DNA from: Saccharomycopsis fibuligera x Saccharomycopsis cf. fibuligera
Taxonomy: Eukaryota; Ascomycota; Saccharomycetes; Ascoideales; Saccharomycopsidaceae
Assembly: GCA_001936135.1 (NCBI GenBank)
Contig: CP012819.1
Span: 2,141,501-2,205,500, forward strand
Length of the DNA: 64,000 nt
Direction of reading: 5' to 3'
Shown here: piece by piece, positions 49,028 through 58,113 of the stretch
Numbering within the stretch: position 1 is the first letter of the stretch
Layout: every line of letters begins with the position of its first letter
Program-made: the position numbers and the translations under genes
The notes under the pieces: model-generated
What the model saw: only the letters and a program-made list of their open reading frames with translations
What the model was told of the DNA's origin: nothing
Database searches by the model: none

Positions 49028-51564
49028 CCCATAATATCGAGAAAATGAATCCGTCGAGGAGACAAAGAAGCGTCAAGCGCGACATCCATGCTTCAACTTA
49101 TACCGCTTCATCTCCTGCTTCGGTATCAGACTCACCAGCTCCAGCATCATCAGTACTTATGACGGAAAAGCGTAAACGTAAAAGACACAAGAACTCTCGT
49201 CTTGGATGCTTGAACTGCAAGAAACGAAGAATAAAATGTGGCGAGGAGCCAGATCTGTGCTACAACTGCGTGGAAAAAAACATGCAATGCAGTTTCCAGG
49301 ACCTTTCGGAGCAAAATAAGCAGTTACTTCGTGAAAGATTCAATGCTGCTAGATCCCAGAGCCCCGAAAGCTTGTTAATTTATGACCTGGAGTTGGAAAA
49401 GGAGTTTCAAGAACTTATCCTACAAGGATTCTGTTTTACAGTGGAAAAAATGGCAGTTAAGAGCGCTAAGCATATAAATTATGACAAATATCCTGATGAA
49501 GAAGCGCTTTGTTCAGTACTCAAGTTTGACAAAAGCGGCGATGAAAATGAAAATGAAGGCAGCACTAGTAACACTAGTGCTACTGAGAATATTGGAAAGA
49601 TTGAAAACACTATGAATAACAGTAAAGCCAAAGATAATCGCAACAAACAGCGACGTAACCATACTGTTCCAACTCCTTTGCCAAACCATACCAAATCACA
49701 CACCACGTTCAAATTGTACAAGGTTACCAGAAATCATTTAATATACGAGGCTCTCCAAGACAACACATTATGCAGAGTTTCAGGAGAAGACGGACCTGTA
49801 TATGGTGCATATCGTTGCGGGTTGGAAAACTGGTATCAATCGTTGATTGATCATAGCACAATTTCAAAAATTGCGTTTCATCAAGATATGACACTATGTG
49901 GGAATATTGTTTTACATCAAAAGTCTCGACCACTATACAAAACCCCAAGCACTGTTAAGATTAAAGAATTATTGGGAAAAATTGTTATTTCCAACAAAGT
50001 AGCCGGCTTAAAGAGTGCTCAAGTGGTGATTGATAAGTTAAACAGCCCCAACAATATGACAAACACAGAGTACTTGACTGCGGTACACAACATCATTGCT
50101 TATTCTGTGGTGAATGCGGGGGTATCCATATTGAATGAAAATGATTATAAGTCATTGCTTTTTTTTCTTAATGGATTTATTTCCACATCAATGTTGAAAC
50201 AATTGGTGCAACGCTTTGGCCAGTCTTTAGCGGAGGAAAAGGCTAAAAATTCGGCCGCATACTATCGCTACAGATACTTGGGCTTAACATTCCCATTTAT
50301 CCATTCTTTCTTTCTCAAAAATGCTACAATGTTATACGTGCCCAGTTATAATTTTTGCATTTTAAAAGAGTTTCACGAAGATTTGCTAGAATTTAAAGAC
50401 ACTATGTTAACACAGCGAACTTGTCTGCTTGAAAAAAATATCAACTTAGAGCTAACGGAAATCGATTCGTTCCTTAATCATTACATTTTCCACAACAGAA
50501 AATTGCTTGATTCTTATGGCAGCACTTATTTTGCAGACTTCAAGCCGCCAATGGTATATCCCATAATATCCCATTTTGTTAGTAGTTTCTCTAGCACTGC
50601 TGTGAACATACAGTTCAGATACAAATCTATTTCCGCTATAGAAAGGATCTTGTGCATGTATTGGATGGTGCTTGCTTCCGTATTGGATAACGTTTTCCCG
50701 GAAACAATTTATTTGTTTAACTTTAAGTTTTCTGGTGCTGTGAGGTTTTGTGGGTTTGATATCAGTTTTGTGCATAGTATTTTTAATGATTTGGAAAATG
50801 AATACAAACATAATAATCCAGAATTGTATGACTTTCTATATCGCAAAACCATCTACTTGACGAGAATGCAATCCTTTTTTTCATACAGATGGAGGATTTA
50901 TGATCGCAATATTCAAGCGCTGCAGATATATCCAGATACTCCGCTTTTTGAGAAAGTGAGATATCAGTCTCGCAAGTTGAATTTTATCGACGAAGTGCAG
51001 ATTACAAGTTTGAAGTACGACGTGGTGAAACTTGAAAATTATCCCAGAAACTGCAAATATTTTGTTGATGATAATTCGGAATTGGGTTTGGCTAGACCAA
51101 ATCACCGCAAGCATGTCAGCTTCAAAGATACGAACTATGCAGTCAATGCTAACGTCGACAAGAATTTTAAAATAGTTCAGCAGCAGTTGCGTGCTAATAA
51201 AGACGCTTACTTACGTTCACCACTCAAGAAACATACCACTTCTGGTGACCATGATAAGTTGAAACTGCAACAAATGCTGCGTGATGAGCATTTAGGCACC
51301 TATTATGCTCCACTAGCACATAAATCCCAATTGGTGCTTTCTGGATTCAACCTCAATACTTTTCCGTTGCACATGATGAAATTTTCGGAATTCGGGTTGC
51401 TCTTAAATATCGACCATCGGCCGAATTTGTCTCACGATAGTAAAGATCGGCTCAGCAGTGAAGCAGAATTTTTTTCTAAACATGAGTTGACGTTACATTA
51501 CTTGTCTAATGATTGGAATTTGTTAGCGGAACGTAGCTCCGCCGTTTGTCTGGAGAAGACCTAA
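49024..51564 (+). CDS. Zn2Cys6 transcription factor, tandem copy 2
   Basis: 846 residues. The zinc cluster is Cys62, 65, 72, 79, 82, 89 (SRLGCLNCKKRRIKC, then CYNC), preceded by a basic run (KRKRKRHKN). The linker is shorter and lacks the poly-Asn tract of copy 1. The regulatory region aligns with copies 1 and 3 throughout: LYDFLYRKTIYLTR, QSFFSYRWRIYDRNI, LARPNHRKHV and LHMMKFSEFGLLLNIDHRPNL. It is much closer to copy 3 than to copy 1. Likely a nuclear DNA-binding regulator; no target is known. An alternative in-frame Met8 exists, but the zinc cluster is included either way. The start codon overlaps the stop of a tiny uORF. Confidence 0.85.
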   Translation: MTHNIEKMNPSRRQRSVKRDIHASTYTASSPASVSDSPAPASSVLMTEKRKRKRHKNSRLGCLNCKKRRIKCGEEPDLCYNCVEKNMQCSFQDLSEQNKQLLRERFNAARSQSPESLLIYDLELEKEFQELILQGFCFTVEKMAVKSAKHINYDKYPDEEALCSVLKFDKSGDENENEGSTSNTSATENIGKIENTMNNSKAKDNRNKQRRNHTVPTPLPNHTKSHTTFKLYKVTRNHLIYEALQDNTLCRVSGEDGPVYGAYRCGLENWYQSLIDHSTISKIAFHQDMTLCGNIVLHQKSRPLYKTPSTVKIKELLGKIVISNKVAGLKSAQVVIDKLNSPNNMTNTEYLTAVHNIIAYSVVNAGVSILNENDYKSLLFFLNGFISTSMLKQLVQRFGQSLAEEKAKNSAAYYRYRYLGLTFPFIHSFFLKNATMLYVPSYNFCILKEFHEDLLEFKDTMLTQRTCLLEKNINLELTEIDSFLNHYIFHNRKLLDSYGSTYFADFKPPMVYPIISHFVSSFSSTAVNIQFRYKSISAIERILCMYWMVLASVLDNVFPETIYLFNFKFSGAVRFCGFDISFVHSIFNDLENEYKHNNPELYDFLYRKTIYLTRMQSFFSYRWRIYDRNIQALQIYPDTPLFEKVRYQSRKLNFIDEVQITSLKYDVVKLENYPRNCKYFVDDNSELGLARPNHRKHVSFKDTNYAVNANVDKNFKIVQQQLRANKDAYLRSPLKKHTTSGDHDKLKLQQMLRDEHLGTYYAPLAHKSQLVLSGFNLNTFPLHMMKFSEFGLLLNIDHRPNLSHDSKDRLSSEAEFFSKHELTLHYLSNDWNLLAERSSAVCLEKT

Positions 51565-52135
51565 TTTTGTTGAAGCAAACATTGGGAACTTTGGACATAC
51601 TTTATCATATATTGAAATGGACCATTTTGAGTAATCTCTCTATTTGGCTTGTGTAATTGTGTTCAAGTATAAATGTATATATTTCGTATTTCCGGAGCTT
51701 CTGGTCATAGACAATACAATTTGTGTCATTTTTCCGAAGTTGCATCAAGAAGCGTTGCTCCGCAGTGGTGTATCGAAGTGCTTGAGCTGAAGAAGAGAAA
51801 AAATAATAAAAAGGTACCGAAGAAACGTGAGACTTGCGGCTATTTTACTCAACTCTAATCTAGTTTGTGTTTCACACCCAGAATCTTCACCACATTTTAG
51901 TAGACTAAAAATGAATGATAAAAGTTAGAATAATCAATCTAAATGACAAGAACAGCACAGCGTTAAGAGAGGCCTTTTCCGTTTTATACACATTTGAAGC
52001 ACTATCAGCAACAGTCAGAACAACTAGGGTACTGATCTAACATTGCAACCTCGTTTCATCTTTCCCTCATTACTCGAACAAACAACTTATTCTGCCACTT
52101 TATAAGGTAATATTGATAAGGAACCTAACCAGCAA
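51565..52135. promoter_or_regulatory. Spacer between zinc-cluster copies 2 and 3
   Basis: 571 bp. A 61-codon ORF (51673-51858) has no recognisable sequence and no similarity I can see to its neighbours. The ~110 bases before the copy-3 ATG are free of ATG, unlike copies 1 and 2. Confidence 0.45.
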
Positions 52136-54979
52136 ATGACCAGTGATCTTGCAGGTCTGCTGCACATGTTTTCAAACTCATCAACAATAGACAAGCTCGT
52201 TAGTAACAATACCTCGACCAATAGCGCAGGTGGTTGTAATAATATTTTTGAAAGGGTCGAACAATCTAAAAATGACAATAATAATAAAGGCTTATGCTCA
52301 AAGAGCTCAAACACCAATAATCCAATCACAGGCAGCGAAAGCAAAAGACAAGCAGAAGGACTGGTATATGCTTCTGGTTCGGGGCCTGGTTTTCAGCAGC
52401 ATAATGTGGGGCAAAAATTAAAACGCCGTGCAGGTAACCAACGCAAAAAATCTTCTTCGTCAATTTCAAAGACACATAAAAAGGCAAAGGCAAAAGCAGA
52501 AGAAACAGCCGAGCAAAGATACAAGCGCAAAAAGCATAAAAACTCTCGTCTTGGCTGTTTGAATTGCAAAAAAAGAAGAGTGAAATGTGGGGAAGAGCCA
52601 GACGTTTGTTACAATTGCATGGAAAAAAATGTGCGCTGCAGTTTTCAAGATTTACTGGAGCAAGATAAGCAGTTGCTTCGAAAAAATTATGCTGCTGGGC
52701 TAGAATCTCAATCATGGTCCTTTCCACAGGGACAGTCACAGTCTCATACAGAGAGGCAGTTGGCCTCACAAAAGCGAAATTTACATCTGCCAAATTTCTC
52801 TGCAGACGATATGAAGCTCGAGAAAGAATTTGAAGAACTTATTAAAAAAGGCTATCATTTTGGAGTAGAGCAAATGAGCATAAGGAAGGCAAAACTCATT
52901 ACTTGTGAAAGATACCCTAACGAAGAATCCCTTTGTTCAATAATAGATTTTGAGCAGGAGAGATTACTAAGTCGTTGGGGAATTGCTTTAGTTGACCGTG
53001 TCGTGAGAAGCAGAAATCATAATCAAAATCATAACCATAGTTCCAAAAGAAATAAACAGCGACAAGATCAGCGAACACATAATACACATAGTTCGCTAAC
53101 CGAATTGAAGCCTTTACCTTTCCATTCCAGTACGCCTACTACTTTTAGCTTGTACAAAGTTGATAGAAAGTACTTATTACTGGAAACGTTACCAGATGAC
53201 GGTTTGCATAAAATTTCTGGAGAAGATGATCCCATATATGTTGAGCACCGCCGAGGTCTAGCGTACTACTACCAAACGTTTATTGAGCATGGCTTGATTT
53301 CTGGTGTATCCTTCCACGAAGGCATGACATTATGTGGTAGCGTTGTCTTGAATCAAAAAGCCAAAATTTTAAGGGAAAGTGAAAGTTCGGACCAATCCGC
53401 GCTAGCAGTTTTGACAAAATTCGTTCTAGCACATAAAGTTATTGGCTTGAAACTTGCACAAGAGGTTATTGACAAATTAAACTGCCCTAAAAATTTGTCA
53501 AGCGAAGACTATTTATTTTCTGCACATAATATTGTTGCTTATTCTTTGGCTAGCGTGGGGGTATCTGTGATTTGTACTGACAGAGACTACCAATCATTGC
53601 TTGCCTTTACTCGAGGCTTCATCAGTACAGTCATTTTGAAGCAGCTCGTGCAACGTTTTACCTTGGCTTTAGAGGCGGAAAAGGTAAAGAATTCACTATG
53701 TTACCATCGATATAGATTTGCAGGTTTATTTTTTCCCTACATTCACTCATTCATTCATAAAAATGCTACTATGTTGTATGTGCCTAACTATAATTTCAAC
53801 GTTCTCAAAGAGTTTCACTATGATTTGCTAGAATTTAAGGATAATATGGTGGTACATGGTTTGCTTGAAAAAAAAATACACTCAGAAGTTACTGAGATTG
53901 ACTCATTTTTAAAAGATTACATCTTTCAAAACAGAAAGCTATTTGATTCGTATGATACCTCGTACGTATCACATTTTAAACCCGCAATGCTTTACCCAAT
54001 AATCTCTCAACTTTGGTCAATTTTTTCAGGTACACCAGTGCACATACAATGCAAATACAAATCAATAAGTCCGATAGAGAGAATTATTTGCTTGTATTGG
54101 ATGTCATTACCTACTATTTTGGATTCTTTGTTCCCAGAAACTATTTTTTTGTTCATTTTAAGATATGCTGGGGCAGTGACAATGTGTGGTTGCGATATTA
54201 ATTTTATCCATAGCATTTTGGATGACTTGAAACTGCAATATGAGCATTCTAATCCGCAACTTTATGATTTCCTATACCGAAAAACTATCTATCTTACCAG
54301 AGTGCAATCGTTCTTTTCTTATAGATGGAGAATTTATGATAGGAACATCAGAGTTTCTCAGCTTTACCCAGATACTACACTTTTTGAGAAAGTGAGATAT
54401 GAATCACGTAAATTAAACTTTGTTGATGAAACGCAAATTACAAGTTTAAAGTACGATGTGGTGAAGTTTACCAATTATCCAAGAAGTAGCAAAGATTTTA
54501 TCGACGATAATACTGAATTGGGACTAGCTCGGCCAAACCATCGCAAGTATGTCAAATTCCTGGATGCACATTTTCATGTCAATACAAACTTTAATGGGAA
54601 TTATGAAACTGTCCAGAAGGAATTGAATCACAATATAGAAACATACCGAACATTGAACTCAAAACACAGATCTAATGATAATCGTCATTTGAAACTGCGG
54701 GAAAGGCTACACGATGAGCATTTTGGCAGATACTATAGCCCTCCTAACGATAACAGCTTGCCAACCCCTTCGGGATTCAATATTAATACTTTTCCACTTC
54801 ACTTGATGGAGCTTTCGGAATATGGGTTGCTTTTGAACGTTGACTATCGGCCAAACTTGTCAGAAAGTAGTAAAGAGCGGATGATTTCAAATCAGGATTT
54901 TTTTGAAAAAAATTTGCTTGAGTTGAATTATGTGTTAAATGATTGGAATTTGATAATGGAACATAGCGCTGGTCTTTAA
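52136..54979 (+). CDS. Zn2Cys6 transcription factor, tandem copy 3
   Basis: 947 residues. The N-terminal ~100 residues are Ser/Asn-rich. A Lys-rich basic region (about 96-136) leads into the zinc cluster, Cys141, 144, 151, 158, 161, 168 (SRLGCLNCKKRRVKC, CYNC). The regulatory region parallels copy 2 block by block: KISGEDDPIYVEHRRGL, AHNIVAYSLASVGVSV, DFLYRKTIYLTRVQSFFSYRWRIYDRNI, LGLARPNHRKYV and LHLMELSEYGLLLNVDYRPNL. The cluster itself differs from copy 2 in only a few positions, so both may bind similar DNA sites. Target genes are unknown. The gene directly faces the oxygenase pair, convergently. Confidence 0.85.
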   Translation: MTSDLAGLLHMFSNSSTIDKLVSNNTSTNSAGGCNNIFERVEQSKNDNNNKGLCSKSSNTNNPITGSESKRQAEGLVYASGSGPGFQQHNVGQKLKRRAGNQRKKSSSSISKTHKKAKAKAEETAEQRYKRKKHKNSRLGCLNCKKRRVKCGEEPDVCYNCMEKNVRCSFQDLLEQDKQLLRKNYAAGLESQSWSFPQGQSQSHTERQLASQKRNLHLPNFSADDMKLEKEFEELIKKGYHFGVEQMSIRKAKLITCERYPNEESLCSIIDFEQERLLSRWGIALVDRVVRSRNHNQNHNHSSKRNKQRQDQRTHNTHSSLTELKPLPFHSSTPTTFSLYKVDRKYLLLETLPDDGLHKISGEDDPIYVEHRRGLAYYYQTFIEHGLISGVSFHEGMTLCGSVVLNQKAKILRESESSDQSALAVLTKFVLAHKVIGLKLAQEVIDKLNCPKNLSSEDYLFSAHNIVAYSLASVGVSVICTDRDYQSLLAFTRGFISTVILKQLVQRFTLALEAEKVKNSLCYHRYRFAGLFFPYIHSFIHKNATMLYVPNYNFNVLKEFHYDLLEFKDNMVVHGLLEKKIHSEVTEIDSFLKDYIFQNRKLFDSYDTSYVSHFKPAMLYPIISQLWSIFSGTPVHIQCKYKSISPIERIICLYWMSLPTILDSLFPETIFLFILRYAGAVTMCGCDINFIHSILDDLKLQYEHSNPQLYDFLYRKTIYLTRVQSFFSYRWRIYDRNIRVSQLYPDTTLFEKVRYESRKLNFVDETQITSLKYDVVKFTNYPRSSKDFIDDNTELGLARPNHRKYVKFLDAHFHVNTNFNGNYETVQKELNHNIETYRTLNSKHRSNDNRHLKLRERLHDEHFGRYYSPPNDNSLPTPSGFNINTFPLHLMELSEYGLLLNVDYRPNLSESSKERMISNQDFFEKNLLELNYVLNDWNLIMEHSAGL

Positions 54980-56286
54980 TGTTGTGAGAAAACTGCTAAA
55001 ATTTTCTCTATTTCTTTTTTAGGAATTGTTGCAGCTTCCAATCATGGTACATTAGACGTACACTACGTAGTATTATAGTTAGTTTTGGACATTGCGGTTA
55101 TTGTAGCTTGAATAAAATTTCGAGATTATACATGAGCAAGTTCCCAAAATGCTGAAATCTGTTGCATTTGTTAATTTGATGCGCCACATTGATATGAAAC
55201 AAATTCACTACCCGCTTTATTGTAGTAGATCTGCATACTTTACTACAAATACTTGGATGCTATCCTTTTTTTCAATTTACTTTATGCGTATTACTCTGCT
55301 AATGTTGAATGTGCTTCAATTTAATATAAAACTCAAGATAGCGCTGTTGCCTCTTCAAGAGAAAGCTAACCCTTGAGGGTGGCACCAAATAGTTTCATAT
55401 ACAGTAGATACCTTTTTGTATATACGCTATTATAGATTGAAGACCTGTGTGTGTGGCAATGATGACATCACTGGTTACCAGACTGCTTTTGCAAGAGTAT
55501 GCATTTGAGGTCCTAGACATTTTTAAAATTCCTTTGTATATTGTTGAGCAAGCGAAACAGTGTTTAATAAGGTCTCGGGGGAAGATTGTTTGATTTATGC
55601 CGCTCCGCTTTTTTTTTTTTTTTTTTTTTTTTTCCACAAGTCAGTAAAGAACTATGAGTTATGTTGTTTCTGGAATACCTGATACACAAAGAATAGCTCT
55701 AAGCTCACAGAAAACTGTTAAATACAGTATTCAGGTACTCCTCCAATCTAAGCGGTTGGTGATCCTTGAGTCACCGTTATGCATTTTGGAAGCTGGCTTA
55801 TTGAGTGGATTACACGTGAGCAGATAATTGTCAGTAGTTGAATTTTTCAAAAACAAGCACAGGAGAAAGTGAAGTCTGCAGTCTGAAGCCCAATATAGCA
55901 ATGAAGACTGCCAGACATATATGTATACATGACAAGCTTACATCTTCCCGAAACTAATAATTGTAAGTGCCTAAAGCTTGGAAATTCAAGACAAAAAATG
56001 GAGCCAAGAATGATATTCCTGTTCTTTTTTTATTCGTATACCCTGAAAAAGCACATGTATTTGCTTAGTACAGTAAAATTATAACATATGGTATATCAAA
56101 ACTTTTCAGCAAATTTTTGAAAAGGTGACAAGCAATTTTGATCTAGCTAGTAAAACGGAACATCTATGTAAGGTAAAGGATAAGCAAACCACAAAAATTA
56201 AAAATCAAGGCAAAAATTATTCAAGCCAACAATTAAAACAAAAAATAAAAAAAATAAAATAAAATAAAATAAAATATACATCCCAA
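54980..56286. other. Intergenic between zinc-cluster copy 3 and oxygenase 1
   Basis: 1.3 kb between convergent genes, longer than a usual 3'-3' gap. It contains a 75-codon ORF (55149-55376, listed separately), a T25 run (55609-55633), a CACGTG at 55813-55818 and AAAAT repeats near 56240-56275. Confidence 0.45.
55149..55376 (+). CDS. Doubtful small ORF, one hydrophobic stretch
   Basis: 75 codons from an ATG. The middle (about 36-58) is hydrophobic (MLSFFSIYFMRITLLML). No family is recognised and no strong codon bias is seen. It could be chance in AT-rich DNA, but it fills part of an oversized gap between two convergent genes. Confidence 0.15.
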   Translation: MLKSVAFVNLMRHIDMKQIHYPLYCSRSAYFTTNTWMLSFFSIYFMRITLLMLNVLQFNIKLKIALLPLQEKANP

Positions 56287-57669
56287 TTAAGCCAGTTTTA
56301 TATTTTCAGCCTGATGCCATCTTTCATGCAATCTACCGTAAATTTTAACCAATAATGGCTCATCTCCTTCAACAATATTCAAATCTTTTCTACCAAATAA
56401 CCTTCCTTTTTCTTCATCCCATTCTGCAAAAGTACATTTTTCCCAAACTTCTGGTTTATTATGACCAGTTTTTTGCAACTTTGGCGAGTCAAGAGACTCC
56501 GGATCGATAATTGTGTTCAAATGAGGATTGTTAAAATAAATTAGAACTAGTCTCTTGAACTGCTTTTGATCATTTGGCGGAGAAATAACCCTATGAATGG
56601 AAGATTTGAAATATCCGCCGGTGAGAAACTCCATTGCGTCTCCAATATTGACAATCAACGAATTTGGCTTATGACCAACATATCGCCATTGACCAGTGTA
56701 GTAGTCTCTTATTTGTAAAGAAAGTATTGGCTGAGAAGTAATGAAAGTAAATGCAGTTCCATCAGAGTGGCCCCTCAACCATGTCTTCTTGGTTATGGCT
56801 TCTTCTTCTGGGTTCATCCCTAAATAGTGCATAAGTCTACCAAAACCGGATCCCGATTTCACCAAATCATTCTTATAAACCTTGAAGAAATTCTCCCACA
56901 AAAAGCCCTCAGGTTTTTCTAAAATGATATCGCAAAGAGTGCAAAGTTTTCTTAGAACATTGAAATGCAAAAATTTGTAGTATTCTGAGATTTCTGGCAA
57001 GAATGCTCTAACAACGTCAGGATATTTTCTCTTTGGGTTAAAGAAATAATCATCGTGCAACATGTCTCTGACATTATAGTGCTCAATTGAGTCTCTAATA
57101 CCTTTTTGCATAGCCCAGTAGCCTTTTGGTTTATACCCAAGGCCTCTTTCACCACCAAGAGATGTTGCTTTGTCTTCCAAGTCTGTTTGTTTGGCACCAG
57201 CTAAAAAGTTAAGTTTCTCATTAGTTGGGAGCTCAAGCACTGATTGGGCAATAGATCTCAAATATTCTAATTTCTTTGGGTCAAATCCAAAGTTTGTGAT
57301 ATTGAAAAAACCATAAGTTGAAATAGATTTTTCTAGCTTATCCGCGAGTATCTTTCTGGAATCGTAGCCCTGTGGACCTTCAATATATTCTGAAAAGTCG
57401 ATTGAATCCAATTCTATCACAGGCACATCGGTAGTGGCTGTTGGAGTGGCTTCAATAAACTTTCTGACATTATATTTTTTTTCTGCGTCAGCAAGGTCTG
57501 TAGTAGCATAATACTTTTCCCTTAATGCTTTACTATCACTAATCAAATTTTTTTCGGTAACTTCTTCCCCAAAACCGTTGAGGTTTTCAGGAATAGGAGT
57601 GAGCTTGATTGAATTAAACGCAAATTCTTTGGAAACCGCAGGAAGTGTAATGGTGTTTGAGCTTGTCAT
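56287..57669 (-). CDS. 2-oxoglutarate/Fe(II)-dependent oxygenase, tandem copy 1
   Basis: 460 residues from the ATG at 57667-57669. Residues 80-200 are the DIOX_N region (VPVIELDSIDFSEY, STYGFFNITNFGF). The jelly-roll core follows, with the HxD...H iron triad His301, Asp303 (RGHSDGTAFTF) and His359 (SSIHRVISPP). Arg373 (KRLVLIYF) is placed to bind the 2-oxoglutarate carboxylate. The family's RxS motif here reads RLV, lacking the Ser. Isopenicillin-N-synthase-like enzymes of this class hydroxylate or oxidise small molecules; the substrate is not known. No signal or membrane segment is seen, so it is likely cytosolic. It is closely similar to the neighbouring oxygenase over its whole length. Confidence 0.87.
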   Translation of the reverse strand: MTSSNTITLPAVSKEFAFNSIKLTPIPENLNGFGEEVTEKNLISDSKALREKYYATTDLADAEKKYNVRKFIEATPTATTDVPVIELDSIDFSEYIEGPQGYDSRKILADKLEKSISTYGFFNITNFGFDPKKLEYLRSIAQSVLELPTNEKLNFLAGAKQTDLEDKATSLGGERGLGYKPKGYWAMQKGIRDSIEHYNVRDMLHDDYFFNPKRKYPDVVRAFLPEISEYYKFLHFNVLRKLCTLCDIILEKPEGFLWENFFKVYKNDLVKSGSGFGRLMHYLGMNPEEEAITKKTWLRGHSDGTAFTFITSQPILSLQIRDYYTGQWRYVGHKPNSLIVNIGDAMEFLTGGYFKSSIHRVISPPNDQKQFKRLVLIYFNNPHLNTIIDPESLDSPKLQKTGHNKPEVWEKCTFAEWDEEKGRLFGRKDLNIVEGDEPLLVKIYGRLHERWHQAENIKLA

Positions 57670-58113
57670 TTCTTGCAAATATTGTTATTGTACTCAAAAG
57701 CTTTTCAACATAATTTGATTTTAATGTTTTTTTTAAGTCAATGGCAACTGCCACAATACCAAACCATAAACCATTTATATATTGTTAGCCAATGTTGGCA
57801 GACGGCTATGCCTCAACACAGTTTAGCAATGTCACATGTTATGAGGAGGTGCATAAATTTTTGACATGAAAGAAATCGAGATTATGCACGTTGGCTGCAG
57901 TTTTTTCTGTTTCGCAGATTAAAACAGCACCCCACAGCGTTGTGTTATATACGGCAAATCAACACATCATACAATCAAACAAATATACAATTTTTGCATT
58001 GAGTTTGCACCCTGAGTTCATTTTTTTTCCGTTTTGCTTTCTTAAGTTCAACGTTTATATTTATGTTCTCTGCTACACTTTTATTGTTGTAAAAAAAATA
58101 CTACATACAATAA
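57670..58113. promoter_or_regulatory. Promoter of oxygenase 1 / 3' region of oxygenase 2
   Basis: 444 bp between two genes on the same (minus) strand. It is AT-rich, with no ORF of note. Confidence 0.5.

Noticed and set aside
57670-57678. Three extra N-terminal codons on oxygenase 1
   Set aside because: They begin with TTG; the ATG is at 57667-57669.
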